Made by a program: the position numbers and the translations under genes | Shown: positions 52,959-63,074 of the stretch, one piece after another | Layout of the letters: the number at the start of each line of letters is the position of its first letter | Position numbering within the stretch: position 1 is the stretch's first letter | Notes under the pieces: generated by a model | The model's database searches: none | What the model was told of the DNA's origin: nothing | Seen by the model: the letters and a program-made list of their open reading frames with translations, nothing else | Source: Brevinema_A sp051647535 | GTDB lineage: Bacteria > Spirochaetota > Brevinematia > Brevinematales > Brevinemataceae | Assembly (NCBI GenBank): GCA_051647535.1 | Contig: JBOFEA010000002.1 | Location: 26,170 to 90,169 of the forward strand | Reading direction: 5' to 3' | Length of the DNA stretch: 64,000 nucleotides

Positions 52959-54053
52959 TTAAAAATCATACCCGCATGACGTCAGAATTTCAAATCCGTC
53001 AGCACGCATTACCGCAACATCTTCCAAACGAACCCCGCCAACTCCAGGCAGATAAATTCCAGGTTCAATGGTAAGAACCATATTTTCGGTAATAGGAATA
53101 TCAGATGTACCGTTTAATCTTGGATTTTCGTGTACTTCCAAGCCAACTGCATGCCCCAAACCATGTACAAAATATTCACCAAATTCTTTTGAGTTGATAT
53201 ATTCTCTAGCAATGGAATCTATTTCCGAACCTGTCATTCCACAGCGAGCTTCTTCTTTAACTTTTTTGAGAGCAGTTTCAACAATATCACGAATTTCTAA
53301 CAACGCAGGATCAATTTCCCCAACTTTAAGACATCTGCTGAAATCAGACACATATTTGTCTTTTACAATACCAAAATCCAATTGTACAATTTCTCCATTC
53401 TGAATCACTTTATCTGTAGCAATTCCATGAGGAAGCGACGAACGAACCCCGGAAGCCACAATAGTAGGAAACGCCATATTAGAAGCACCCTGCTTACGAC
53501 AATAGTAATCCAACTCATTTGCAAGTTCGCATTCTGTAATGCCTTCTTTAAGAACACTTTGGATATACAAAAAAGAAGCTGTTGTAATCAACATATTATG
53601 ACGAATAATTTCTATTTCCATTTCATCTTTACGAGCCCGTAGATTAAATAATGATAAATCCTGTATCGCCTGTGCATGCTTAGGCAATGCAGAAATCATT
53701 GCTTTGCCCGTGAGATACGACATATGATCAGGAGTAAATTTAAGACAGTAAATATGTTGCTCATGCAGGATTTTTTTCAACGCTTCCGAAAAAGGATATT
53801 CAAGACCTATTTCTTCTATAACCAAATTAACATGTGATTGTGTTTCTATTTGAGTAATATATCTTCCATCAGTAAATAAATACACATCATTCATCGTTAC
53901 TAAAAGGTGATTGTTACTGCCCGTACAGCCAGTTAAATAAAATATATCTGCCGCATTTACTGTTAAAAAAGCACTTTCATTATCAAGCATCGATTGCAAC
54001 TGGATCAATCTTTTTGCAAAAATTGGATTTTTTTCATTCTTCCTACCAATCAT
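52959..54053 (-). CDS. pepP: Xaa-Pro aminopeptidase (M24B family)
   Basis: Dimetal peptidase removing N-terminal residues before proline, 364 aa. The creatinase-like N-terminal domain is followed by the pita-bread catalytic domain with metal ligands in LDFGIVKDKYVSDFSR (two Asp), HGLGHAVGLEVHE (His), LTIEPGIY (Glu) and VRLEDVAV (Glu). ATG 54053 has AAGGAG; an upstream in-frame extension does not. PepP versus PepQ specificity is not settled by motifs, so the symbol is provisional. Confidence 0.88.
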   Translation of the reverse strand: MIGRKNEKNPIFAKRLIQLQSMLDNESAFLTVNAADIFYLTGCTGSNNHLLVTMNDVYLFTDGRYITQIETQSHVNLVIEEIGLEYPFSEALKKILHEQHIYCLKFTPDHMSYLTGKAMISALPKHAQAIQDLSLFNLRARKDEMEIEIIRHNMLITTASFLYIQSVLKEGITECELANELDYYCRKQGASNMAFPTIVASGVRSSLPHGIATDKVIQNGEIVQLDFGIVKDKYVSDFSRCLKVGEIDPALLEIRDIVETALKKVKEEARCGMTGSEIDSIAREYINSKEFGEYFVHGLGHAVGLEVHENPRLNGTSDIPITENMVLTIEPGIYLPGVGGVRLEDVAVMRADGFEILTSCGYDF

Positions 54054-54362
54054 AAATACTCCTTTATGACTCCCATCATATACATTAGACAAACTGTATA
54101 ATAATAGGATTTATTCAGAATAATCTATAGAATTACATATCAAAACACCGGAAATTAATAAGATTATCTATTATGTAATGATACAAGATAAACATAAAAG
54201 AATCAAGTTTAAATTTTATTTACAGTATTTCATAATAAAAACAACATATTTACAAATATATATTATATATAAATACATAAATCAAATACAAAATAGATTC
54301 AGATTTAACTATGTTCGTTCCGATACCAACTTTAAGAATTAACTTTCGCAAAGGAATACGGT
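54054..54362. other. Divergent intergenic region before the TPR protein
   Basis: This 309-base AT-rich gap separates pepP from the rightward TPR gene. I see the pepP ribosome site, several A/T tracts and an AAAGGA site before the rightward ATG, but no promoter I would call with confidence and no coding frame. Confidence 0.5.
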
Positions 54363-55223
54363 ATGAAAAAAATAATATTATTTCTAGTTTTGGTGAATAT
54401 TGCCCCATCCTTCGTACACTCTCAAAATGTCTATCCAAACTATATTGAAGACGATGCTTATTCTTTGGATGCATTAAACAGATTATATATTATAGGACTG
54501 CAGTACTTAAATAACGGTGACTTAACACAAGCCGAAATATCATTCCGAAGTATTACCGCATTCCCCTACCGAAGCAAAGACTGGCGTACTGTTAGATACT
54601 ATAAAGGGAAATCTCATTTTTATTTGGGAGATATATATTTTCTGCAGGAACGATTTGATAAATCGATAAGCAATTATCAGAATGTTGCTCAAGAATATGG
54701 AGAGATAGAAGAATATTCTAATGCTATTTTTAAATTAGGACGCAGTTTGATCTTGGGAAAGAAAGAAGCTGAAGGAATTGAAGTCTTACGCGATTACAAT
54801 TATAATTACGGAAGCTCGGAAGGATTAGCGGATAATGCTTTGTATTGGATTGCAAGAGGTTATATGGGATTGGAAAATTATACGGCAGCATTGAAAATTC
54901 TCAACCAAATACTAAGGGATTTCCCTCAATCTCCAATGGGATACGATATCAGAAATTTAATTGCAAAGTTAGAAACAGATTATGCAGTCCAACCATCTTC
55001 CCAGCAAATATCCATCCAAAAAGATACTCTGCAGGAAACAATCAACAATTCCCAACTTAAAGCGGAAAAAATTGAAAAAGAAAAAGAATTAGTGGATAGA
55101 ATAAAACAAATCCTTACAATAAAAGAACAACTCCTTATCATTAAAGAACGGAAGTTAGAACTGTTAGACAATATTGGAAAATTAAGAACAAAAATTCTTA
55201 ACGAAAAAGATAGACACAAATAA
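54363..55223 (+). CDS. Periplasmic TPR-repeat protein
   Basis: A 286-aa exported protein with a signal peptide (cut near FVHS-QN). About 25-200 contains TPR-like helix pairs: LYIIGLQYLNNGDLTQAEISFRSI, FYLGDIYFLQERFDKSISNYQNV, NALYWIARGYMGLENYTAALKILNQIL with the A/G-Y/F-A spacing. A charged coiled coil (about 215-283, rich in Glu/Lys/Ile) ends it. The layout resembles YbgF/CpoB-like envelope scaffolds, though with the coiled coil at the other end. It is probably co-transcribed with the next gene. Confidence 0.75.
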   Translation: MKKIILFLVLVNIAPSFVHSQNVYPNYIEDDAYSLDALNRLYIIGLQYLNNGDLTQAEISFRSITAFPYRSKDWRTVRYYKGKSHFYLGDIYFLQERFDKSISNYQNVAQEYGEIEEYSNAIFKLGRSLILGKKEAEGIEVLRDYNYNYGSSEGLADNALYWIARGYMGLENYTAALKILNQILRDFPQSPMGYDIRNLIAKLETDYAVQPSSQQISIQKDTLQETINNSQLKAEKIEKEKELVDRIKQILTIKEQLLIIKERKLELLDNIGKLRTKILNEKDRHK

Positions 55224-55283
55224 AATTTTGTTATATAATAATGTCAAAAATAAAAACTTAATAAAATAAAAATGTTGGTAATT

Positions 55284-57011
55284 ATGAATAAAAAAACACT
55301 ATACAAAAAATTATTGTATATTATTTTAGGTTTGAATACTGTAATACTTCCTGCATCATATTCTGCTCAAGAGAATACCTCAGGTTGGGTGACTCTTTCC
55401 AATCAATATATAAAAATAAGTGTAGATAAAAAAACAGGACGTTATATTATTTACGATGCTGTCAATTACCAAGATATTGAAGAAGTACCAATAACTCTTC
55501 CAAAATTCCTCCCTGCTCTATCATCACCCGGAGCTTTAGAAAACAGCAATTTGGTGCCTATTCTAGGAGATACAAATACAGCATTAAATTTCGGAACATT
55601 CAAAATCGACGATTATACGGTTGTTTTTGGATCAAAAGAGGGAAAATGGATCAGCGAACCAATTATTGACGGTAATACGATTATTTACGGCTGGAAAATT
55701 GGAGACATCGATATCATACAGAGAATTTCTTTAACTACAAATATAGACACATTATTTGAAGATGCGGTTTCCATAAGTTACGACGTACGAAATAACAGTA
55801 CTAACAGTATTAGAAAAGTACAAGGACGTATTACATTAGATCCGGCAGCAAACAATAATCAAGACATACCGTTTTTTCTTCCGGAACGCCAAGCCATAAC
55901 AACAGAATTTGTAGCATTTACAGGCTTATTTCCCAGGTATTGGATCGCAACTGATCAAACCGGAGAATTATCACCTTTAGGATTAAAAGGATTTTTGACA
56001 GAAGGTTCGACACTTTCTCCTAATCAAATTTATTTCGCACCTTTCAGCAAAGTTTTAGGAAGCATATGGAATTATGAATTCAATAGAAGAAATCGTTTAG
56101 CCGGTCAAAATACAGCTGTTGTATTAATATTTGATACCATAGAATTACAACCCTCGGAATGTATTACGGTTGCCGCAACCACACTGGCACAACCTATCCT
56201 AATCAACACTTTCCAAAATAACGGATTAGAAGCTCGTGCCAATACTTTCGCTAATACTTCAGTAACTCCTGTAGAGTTGGATATTTGGATAAAAAATTCA
56301 AGTAAAGATTTATTCGATACAGTAACAGCAACATTAATAGTGCCTGAAGGATTAGAAATTTATGATACTTCCGTTAAAACATTACATGATGTAGGTCCTT
56401 TAGATTCAGCTCGCAACATCAATTGGAAAATAGGAACAACGTTATCCGTAGGAAGATCTTATGATGTAGTAGTTCAAGTCCAAGGATTGCGAAACGGAAT
56501 TTCCGAATCGTTTTTCGAAGTTCCATTAATACTGAATTTAGCGTCGGATTTCCAGCAAAAAAATACAGCAGCTCTTTCCAATACAATATCGACAACTATT
56601 TCAAATATGATAGCAGAAAATACTCCAACACCCGGTACAAATATTATTACCTTAGACCAGCTCGCTGTTGGAGATACTTATGGAAGCAGTAGCAAACAGC
56701 TTGCAGAAATATACCAAACAATTCAAGATTCGGGTACAATTGACAAAAATCAAATTCAATCTATGATTCAAACAGAAAAACAATTACTGCAAGAATTAAA
56801 AGAAACCGAACAAAGTATTATTCGTATTAATGAACAATTTAATATTTTGATGGGAATTTACAAACGGCTTTATGTTGATCCGAAAGCTACAGACAGAGAG
56901 CATATAAATATTCAAACAGTTTCAGATAATATTACAGAATTAGAAAATCGCTTAAAACAACAAGAAGCCATATTCTCAAATTTATCCTCCCAAATACAGA
57001 AGAAAGAATAG
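55284..57011 (+). CDS. Exported beta-sandwich protein with C-terminal coiled coil
   Basis: A 575-aa exported protein of unknown family. It has a signal peptide (to about PASYSAQ), a beta-rich domain with VTLSNQYIKISVDKKTGRYIIYDAV and RYWIATDQTGELSPLGLKG, an Ig-like stretch (ELDIWIKNSSKDLFDTVTATLIVPEGLEIYDTSV, like a DUF11/NEW3 domain, about 335-430) and a coiled coil near the end (about 495-575). ATG 55284 gives a clean signal peptide; ATG 55272 is an alternative, and neither has a strong ribosome site. It follows the TPR gene by 60 bases and may partner it. Confidence 0.65.
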   Translation: MNKKTLYKKLLYIILGLNTVILPASYSAQENTSGWVTLSNQYIKISVDKKTGRYIIYDAVNYQDIEEVPITLPKFLPALSSPGALENSNLVPILGDTNTALNFGTFKIDDYTVVFGSKEGKWISEPIIDGNTIIYGWKIGDIDIIQRISLTTNIDTLFEDAVSISYDVRNNSTNSIRKVQGRITLDPAANNNQDIPFFLPERQAITTEFVAFTGLFPRYWIATDQTGELSPLGLKGFLTEGSTLSPNQIYFAPFSKVLGSIWNYEFNRRNRLAGQNTAVVLIFDTIELQPSECITVAATTLAQPILINTFQNNGLEARANTFANTSVTPVELDIWIKNSSKDLFDTVTATLIVPEGLEIYDTSVKTLHDVGPLDSARNINWKIGTTLSVGRSYDVVVQVQGLRNGISESFFEVPLILNLASDFQQKNTAALSNTISTTISNMIAENTPTPGTNIITLDQLAVGDTYGSSSKQLAEIYQTIQDSGTIDKNQIQSMIQTEKQLLQELKETEQSIIRINEQFNILMGIYKRLYVDPKATDREHINIQTVSDNITELENRLKQQEAIFSNLSSQIQKKE

Positions 57012-57059
57012 AATTTTAGTTTATACTTACAGGTTTTCAAAATTCATCTAAATATAAAT

Positions 57060-57088
57060 TTGCAACTTAAGAAAAAGTATTATATAAT
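57060..57088 (+). promoter_or_regulatory. Promoter of rpoN
   Basis: TTGCAA (57060-57065), 17-base spacer, TATAAT (57083-57088), about 43 bases before the start codon. A housekeeping promoter for the sigma-54 gene. Confidence 0.65.
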
Positions 57089-57130
57089 TTAGATATAATA
57101 TTACCCGCCGAGTTTTTAAAGGTTTATATT

Positions 57131-58393
57131 ATGTTGAAACAGGAAAACATCCAACAAAGCGTTTTTTCACAAACAATGGCACACAATTTGTCTATACTTA
57201 GAATGAATAAAATTTCATTAAACATATTAGTTTCGGAAATTTCTGATCATAATCCAGTCATTTCATCTGAGAATAATTTTGTTCCATGGAGGAATTCTAG
57301 CCTTCCTATTATGCCTGATATTGTTGAGCAGATTATTCAACAAGAAAAAACTTTATTTAACGTTCTTCGAGAAGAATTAATTTTTGATATCGATGAACAA
57401 GACTACCCTCTTCTTTATTTGATTATTGGTAATCTTGATAAAAACGGATTCCTTCCTATTTCCAGTCGCAAATTATGTTTAGATACTTCATTCGATCCGG
57501 ATAGAGTTGAATTTATTCGAACTAAAATTATGAATAGTTCTTATTGTGGCTTGGCTGCCTTGGACAGTTCGGAATATTTACTCTTTGTGACCGAAAATAA
57601 ATTTGGAAACAATAGCTTGGAATATAAAATTGCCGAATATCTAACAACTTATCGCAAAAAATTTATTGCAGCATCCAAACTTGCAACCATCTTTAAAGAA
57701 CCCATCCAGCATATTGAACACTCTTTGCAAAAATTGAAATCTATTTCTGCTTCCCCTTTAAGTTTCGATCAATTAAATGTATGTCCCGATTTTATTGTCG
57801 AGGTTGAAAATCAAAATATACGAATAACTCCATTAAATTTCCTAACCCCTTCTATTCATATTAACACTCAAAACATTGGAAACACCTACTCTTCAGATGA
57901 AATTAAACACTTTGTTAAAGAAGCCAAAACTCTTCAGCAGGCTCTGAACCGCAGAACTGAAGGTCTTCAAAAACATGCTGAAGCATTAATTTTATCAAGA
58001 AGCGATTATTTCTTAAATAATTCAAGCCTACAGCATTCTATTGGTTTGAAAGAAATCGCAGCTCTTACTAATAGACACGTTTCTACGGTATCGCGTGCTT
58101 TAAAAGACCGTTATTTTTTATTCAATCAGCAAATTATTAATTTTTCAGAACTGTGGACTCACAAAATAAGCAAAACCAACAGCAGTGAAATAAAAAAAAT
58201 GATACACAGCCTTGTTGATAAAGAAGATCCAAACAATCCTTTATCAGATGCATTGATTACTAACATTCTAAACAAACAAGGTATTCAAATTTCAAGACGA
58301 ACAATCGCAAAATATAGAGAAAAATTAAATATTGGTACTATATACCAAAGAAATAGACAAAAAATAACAATTATGAATAAGGAATTGTTATGA
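57131..58393 (+). CDS. rpoN: RNA polymerase sigma-54 factor
   Basis: Alternative sigma factor needing enhancer-binding ATPases, 420 aa, slightly short. The N-terminus is Gln/Leu-rich region I, though weak (QQSVFSQTMAHNLSILRMNKISLNILV). The DNA-binding part is clear: helix-turn-helix LKEIAALTNRHVSTVSRALK and the RpoN box SRRTIAKYRE (about 388-397) near the end. Downstream fapA overlaps by 4 bases, and fliS and bactofilin genes follow, so it likely serves motility or envelope genes. I found no good -24/-12 promoter in the window, and no enhancer-binding protein. Confidence 0.88.
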   Translation: MLKQENIQQSVFSQTMAHNLSILRMNKISLNILVSEISDHNPVISSENNFVPWRNSSLPIMPDIVEQIIQQEKTLFNVLREELIFDIDEQDYPLLYLIIGNLDKNGFLPISSRKLCLDTSFDPDRVEFIRTKIMNSSYCGLAALDSSEYLLFVTENKFGNNSLEYKIAEYLTTYRKKFIAASKLATIFKEPIQHIEHSLQKLKSISASPLSFDQLNVCPDFIVEVENQNIRITPLNFLTPSIHINTQNIGNTYSSDEIKHFVKEAKTLQQALNRRTEGLQKHAEALILSRSDYFLNNSSLQHSIGLKEIAALTNRHVSTVSRALKDRYFLFNQQIINFSELWTHKISKTNSSEIKKMIHSLVDKEDPNNPLSDALITNILNKQGIQISRRTIAKYREKLNIGTIYQRNRQKITIMNKELL

Positions 58394-60345
58394 ATAAAAA
58401 ATTTCAAAATATTATTCAAAAAGATCAGTGGACAGAATTATTAATCGATGCAAAATCTATTTCACAAAATATTGCTTCTTCTGAAATAGAAATTGCTGCA
58501 TTTTCTGAAGCAGAAGCAGTAAGAAAAGCAACCGAAATATTAGGTGTACCCAAGAATCAATTGACTTATGTACAAATTTCTGAAGGAAAAAATAATTGGT
58601 TTAAATGGTTTCGTATTCCGTCACGTTATATTTTTTCTGTGCAAAAATCCGTTCAGCAGAAAAATACTAAATCAGAAATTGATTTTAATCAATACAATGA
58701 CTTGGCAAAAAATAAAAATGGTTCTTTCAAACTTCTTATGCGTAAGAAAGGATTGTGTTTAACCGTATTTCCACCACAAGGAATCGGTAAACCAATTCAG
58801 ATTGAAGATATCAATAAAGAACTGAAAAAAAGAAATTACTATGATATTTCAACAGAAAATATTCATAGAGCACTTAATAATTTATCTAAATCATTTGTTA
58901 TTGCACCTTATATTGATTCAATGTATGATTCTAAATTTGAAATATTCTTGGATCCAACTAATATGCTTGCCCAATTTATGGTCACTCCTCCTCAACAAGG
59001 AGGACGTATTCCTGAAGTAAACGAAATTATCTATGCTCTTCACGAAAATAATATTACATACGGTATTAAAGAACAGTATATTAGAGAAGCTTTAGAAAAT
59101 GAAATATATAATATACGTATCACAGCAGCAGAAGGAACACCTGTTGAACAAGGTGCAGACGGATATATTGAATATTTATTCCTTACAAGTGAAGATACGA
59201 TCAAATACGCAACTCGTCAAGACGGAAGTATTGATTTTAAAGAGTTAAATATTATTCATAATGTAAGAGAAAATGATATTATTGCAATTATGCACCCATC
59301 TTACCAAGGTAAACCAGGAAGAACAGTAACGAACGAAGTTATTAATTCAGTAGAAGGGAAATCTGTAGAATGGAATATAGGAGAAAATGTTATTTTATCC
59401 CCTACCAAATTAGAAGCTATAGCTCAAATCAGTGGACAAGTATTTTTAAAAGGAAATCAACTCTGTGTAGATAAGGCTCTTCAAATCAATTCCGATGTTA
59501 ATTTGAACGTGGGAAATATCAACTTTATAGGAAACATCATCATCAAAGGCGGTGTAGAAGACGGTTTCAGTGTCACCTCAGGAGGAAATATAGAAATTTT
59601 CGGCCATATAGGTAAATGTTTCATAAAATCTGAAGGAAATATTATTGCTCATCAAGGAATTCAAGGAAATGATGAAGGTCAAATCATTTGTAAAGGTGAT
59701 TTGTATGCCCGCTTTATTGAACGAACCAACCTAACGATAGGAAATAACTTGGTTGTTGAAAAATCTCTACTTCATAGTAATGTGTTATGCGAAGGCGGTG
59801 TTTATGTTATTGGAGATAAAAAATCAATTATTGCCGGCGGACAAGTTCAAGCCAAAAAAGAAATTTTTGCTTATCAAATCGGAGCGGAATCTTATATTAA
59901 AACGTCATTAGAAGTGGCATACTCAGAAACATTATTAAATGAAATAAAACATTTTTCTTTATCTGTTACTGAAAAAGAAAATGAAATTCTCAACTTAAAA
60001 AATGAATTAACACTAAAATCCAAGTTAATTAATCCTAATATTATTATTCAATACGAAGAAAAAATAAAAAAACTTTCCATTCAAATTCAAAATGATGAAC
60101 AAAAATTGGCACTAAAAAAATCCGAACTTAATGAATTGGAAATTGAGTCAAATGTTTCTTTTGAAAATAAGATCATGCCCGGTGTAAAAATAAAAATCGG
60201 AGCAGCAAGATTGGAAATAAACACTCAACAAGGTAAAGGAACTTTAAAAAAGAAAGGAAATAATATTGATTTCTTAGAATATACTCCTTCACCATTACTG
60301 CAAGGAATAAATACAGAAAATATCAAATCTAAAAAAAATAGATAA
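58390..60345 (+). CDS. FapA (DUF342) domain protein
   Basis: A 651-aa cytoplasmic protein, N-terminal part resembling a Jag-N-like module (AFSEAEAVRKATEILGVPKNQL, ISEGKNNWFKWFRIPS) followed by the FapA/DUF342 region (about 130-560): a repetitive beta-helix-like set including NFIGNIIIKGGVEDGFSVTSGG and IEIFGHIGKCFIKSEGNIIAHQGI, then a coiled-coil segment (about 530-590) and a short beta end. FapA proteins influence flagellar placement in Vibrio and are common in spirochaetes. It starts at the ATGA overlap with rpoN. Confidence 0.83.
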   Translation: MNKKFQNIIQKDQWTELLIDAKSISQNIASSEIEIAAFSEAEAVRKATEILGVPKNQLTYVQISEGKNNWFKWFRIPSRYIFSVQKSVQQKNTKSEIDFNQYNDLAKNKNGSFKLLMRKKGLCLTVFPPQGIGKPIQIEDINKELKKRNYYDISTENIHRALNNLSKSFVIAPYIDSMYDSKFEIFLDPTNMLAQFMVTPPQQGGRIPEVNEIIYALHENNITYGIKEQYIREALENEIYNIRITAAEGTPVEQGADGYIEYLFLTSEDTIKYATRQDGSIDFKELNIIHNVRENDIIAIMHPSYQGKPGRTVTNEVINSVEGKSVEWNIGENVILSPTKLEAIAQISGQVFLKGNQLCVDKALQINSDVNLNVGNINFIGNIIIKGGVEDGFSVTSGGNIEIFGHIGKCFIKSEGNIIAHQGIQGNDEGQIICKGDLYARFIERTNLTIGNNLVVEKSLLHSNVLCEGGVYVIGDKKSIIAGGQVQAKKEIFAYQIGAESYIKTSLEVAYSETLLNEIKHFSLSVTEKENEILNLKNELTLKSKLINPNIIIQYEEKIKKLSIQIQNDEQKLALKKSELNELEIESNVSFENKIMPGVKIKIGAARLEINTQQGKGTLKKKGNNIDFLEYTPSPLLQGINTENIKSKKNR

Positions 60346-60426
60346 TCTTATTTTAAAGACCTAAAAATAAAAAATATAAAAAAAAATATAAAAAAATATG
60401 TATTTTATATTTTTCGGAGTAAGCCC

Positions 60427-61260
60427 ATGAATATCAATGAGTTAGAAAAATATGCACCGGCCATTGCAGAAAAAATTAATATTCTCATTAGAAAACTAAA
60501 ACTTTCATCTCTAAACGCAAAAGATAGTGGAAAACTTGAAAGTATTGGAAAAGACTTACTTACTTTAAAAGACATAAAAAATAAATTAGAAAACCAAACT
60601 CTTCAATGGAATGATTTAGAATTTATAGGAATCTCTCAAGACAGTCTTGACAAATTTCAAAATATCAATATCAAACTAGAACAAAACGAATTTCAAGATT
60701 TCGAACTGCTCAATCAAATACCTATGTTAACTCTTATCGAAAAAGACGGGTTTTCATTTATCAACCAATTGTATTCCATTATTGACTATATCAATACAAA
60801 TTACCAAATGATTTTCACTCAAAAACTACTTCAAATGTCAGACAAAACCAATAGTAGAAGAGAGCAGTTTTATTTACAATATCAAGATATTATACGTTCT
60901 TTTAAAAATTATAGTGAATTTATTGGAAAGAAAAATGAATTTAACACGAACAAACCTAATTTTATTCAAGAACAATTTCTTATAAAAGAATATCAGACAA
61001 TTGTGAAAAAGATTTTTCTATTTCTTAGTAGTATTAAAACATACATAGAAAAATTATTATCAGACGATACGTTTTCACAGGAAGATTGGCAAAGTAAAAT
61101 CACTTGTGACAATACAGATGTTTCTATTTACGGATTACCGTTATCATTAGCATTAGAGGAATGTTTTCTTTTTGTAAAAGAAGCCCTAAAGTATATTTCA
61201 GCAAAAGAGAAAGATTTAATTGACTCTATTATATTGATTGAACAAAAAAACAACAAATAA
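60427..61260 (+). CDS. Helical protein of unknown function
   Basis: A 277-aa protein with no signal peptide, no membrane segment and mostly helical composition (many Leu, Ile, Lys, Glu, Asn). I do not recognise it. It lies between the FapA-domain protein and the bactofilin in the same direction, so a role in flagellar or cell-shape organisation is possible by context only. Ribosome site CGGAG; the preceding 80 bases are A/T tracts. Confidence 0.7.
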   Translation: MNINELEKYAPAIAEKINILIRKLKLSSLNAKDSGKLESIGKDLLTLKDIKNKLENQTLQWNDLEFIGISQDSLDKFQNINIKLEQNEFQDFELLNQIPMLTLIEKDGFSFINQLYSIIDYINTNYQMIFTQKLLQMSDKTNSRREQFYLQYQDIIRSFKNYSEFIGKKNEFNTNKPNFIQEQFLIKEYQTIVKKIFLFLSSIKTYIEKLLSDDTFSQEDWQSKITCDNTDVSIYGLPLSLALEECFLFVKEALKYISAKEKDLIDSIILIEQKNNK

Positions 61261-61281
61261 ATATTAAAAAAGGAGTGTATA

Positions 61282-61656
61282 ATGCCTCATAGAATCGTTA
61301 ATACTACAAATATTATAGGTAGCAATTCCATCTTCGAAGGAAAAATAAAATTGAACGGAGAATTGCGAATAGATGGGAAGTATAAAGGAACAGAATTAAA
61401 TATTCAAAACCTTATTGTAGGTAAACAAGGTACTATACATTCCGATATAAAAACAGAATGTTTAACTGTTGAAGGAACCATTTGTGGAAATATTATATCA
61501 AGAATCAGAGCTATGTTTCTTCCTACAGCAAAAATTCTTGGAAATATTTCTACACCTGAATTAATTATTCAACACGGTGTTATTTTAGAAGGACTTTGTC
61601 GCGTCAGCCCTAATCCGGATAAAGATAATATCAAACAATTAATTGAACAAAAATAA
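61282..61656 (+). CDS. Bactofilin
   Basis: Polymer-forming cytoskeletal beta-helix protein, 124 aa. It has the family core: NIIGSNSIFEGKIKLNGELRIDGKYKG, IVGKQGTIHSDIKTECLTVEGTICGNI, ILGNISTPELIIQHGVILEG, with flanking short flexible ends. Bactofilins set cell shape or anchor wall enzymes, including in helical bacteria such as Leptospira and Helicobacter. AAAGGAG precedes the ATG. The M23 peptidase at 29996 is a conceivable partner but is not adjacent. Confidence 0.93.
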   Translation: MPHRIVNTTNIIGSNSIFEGKIKLNGELRIDGKYKGTELNIQNLIVGKQGTIHSDIKTECLTVEGTICGNIISRIRAMFLPTAKILGNISTPELIIQHGVILEGLCRVSPNPDKDNIKQLIEQK

Positions 61657-61668
61657 TTATCGTCTATT

Positions 61669-62586
61669 ATGCAGTCTAAAATCCTTATTACTCTAGGCGA
61701 CCCTAACGGAATTGGATCTGAAATTACTTTTAAAGCATTACAGAATATTCATAGCAATATGCGACAAAATATTGAACTTATTGGTCTTGAATATTTTAAA
61801 GAAAAATATATGCAAACATTTCCGGAAATTATTTTTCATTCTATACCGGAAACATATATACCTGAATACGGTTTTATATCACCTAAAGCAGGAAAGATAG
61901 CATTAAATTCTCTTGATAAAGCAATAGAATTATTAAAACACCATACTCAATATCGTATATTAATTACAGGACCGATTTCAAAAGAAGCTGTTGTACTTGC
62001 TGGAAATCAATCCTTTAGAGGTCACACAAACTACTTAGGAGATGCTTTTGGATGTAATACAGAAATGATCTTTTGGAGTCCTGATTGGTCTGTGATTTTA
62101 GCTACGATCCATTTGCCTTTGAAAGATATTTTTCCATATTTAACTATTGATCGTATGCGTACGGTAATAAAAGAAGCTGTAAAATTCCATCAACGTTTCT
62201 ACTCCAAAGGAAAAATAGGGATTTGCGGATTAAATCCCCATGCTGGAGAAAACGGATTGATAGGGATTGAAGAAAAAACAATATTAGAACCTATTATTCA
62301 GGAATTTCAGCAGCAAGGATATGATATTAGAGGACCGCTTCCTCCAGATACTATTTTTCATGCTGCAAAACAAGGAATTTATACAATGATTGTTTCTTTA
62401 TATCATGATCAAGGTTTGATTCCTTTTAAATTACTGAATTTTTTCACAGGCGTCAACGTGACAACAGGATTACCGTTTCTTAGAGTTTCACCTGATCATG
62501 GTACTGCATTTGATATTGCAGGAAAAAATCAGGCAGATCCCTCAGGAATGATTAATACAATAAATTTTATACAAAAATTTAATTAA
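61669..62586 (+). CDS. pdxA: 4-hydroxythreonine-4-phosphate dehydrogenase PdxA
   Basis: Oxidises 4-phosphohydroxythreonine in vitamin B6 synthesis, 305 aa (a little short). It has GDPNGIGSEI, ITGPISKEAV, RGHTNYLG, GLNPHAGENG and YHDQGLIPFK with the metal-binding His residues, and VSPDHGTAFDIAGKNQADPSGM. No other pyridoxine gene is near. It sits between the bactofilin and fliS genes. PdxA2-type paralogues with other substrates exist, so the role is likely but not certain. Confidence 0.88.
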   Translation: MQSKILITLGDPNGIGSEITFKALQNIHSNMRQNIELIGLEYFKEKYMQTFPEIIFHSIPETYIPEYGFISPKAGKIALNSLDKAIELLKHHTQYRILITGPISKEAVVLAGNQSFRGHTNYLGDAFGCNTEMIFWSPDWSVILATIHLPLKDIFPYLTIDRMRTVIKEAVKFHQRFYSKGKIGICGLNPHAGENGLIGIEEKTILEPIIQEFQQQGYDIRGPLPPDTIFHAAKQGIYTMIVSLYHDQGLIPFKLLNFFTGVNVTTGLPFLRVSPDHGTAFDIAGKNQADPSGMINTINFIQKFN

Positions 62587-62658
62587 TTTATACATATTTT
62601 TTCCGATGATATTTTACAAATACCCGTCATGTTTTTTTCTAATAGGAGGAACAGCAGA

Positions 62659-63060
62659 ATGCAGCATGGATATGATATGTATAAAGCAAATGATATTGAA
62701 ACAGCAAGTGGAATTAAATTAGTTGTTATGCTTTATAATGGTGCAATAAAATTTCTAACTATTGCAATAGAAGCAATTGAACAAAAACAATTGGATATTG
62801 CCAACAACAATATTATCAAAGCACAAAATATTGTTGGAGAACTGCTTTCTTCGCTTGATTTTAGTGCCGGAGACATAGCTCAAGAATTATCAAGATTATA
62901 TATCTATGTTCATAAATTATTAATTGAAGCTAATATTCAAAAACAAGTTCTTCCTTTAAGCGAATCAATTGAAATTCTTTCTAATTTGAAAGATGGCTGG
63001 ACTCATTTGCTTAATTTAGAAGAAAAACCAAATAATCCAAATATTAATATCTCAGGATAA
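62659..63060 (+). CDS. fliS: FliS-like flagellar export chaperone
   Basis: Four-helix chaperone that keeps flagellin from polymerising in the cytoplasm, 133 aa. The start MQHGYDMYKANDIETASGIKLVVMLYNGAIKFLTIAIEAIEQKQL is characteristic (Y-x-x-N-D-I and LVxMLYNGAI). ATG 62659 follows AGGAGG by about 8 bases; an in-frame upstream start lacks one. No fliD or flagellin gene is in the window; a long acidic repeat protein follows after 14 bases. Confidence 0.87.
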   Translation: MQHGYDMYKANDIETASGIKLVVMLYNGAIKFLTIAIEAIEQKQLDIANNNIIKAQNIVGELLSSLDFSAGDIAQELSRLYIYVHKLLIEANIQKQVLPLSESIEILSNLKDGWTHLLNLEEKPNNPNINISG

Positions 63061-63074
63061 CTTCGGAGAAGAGT

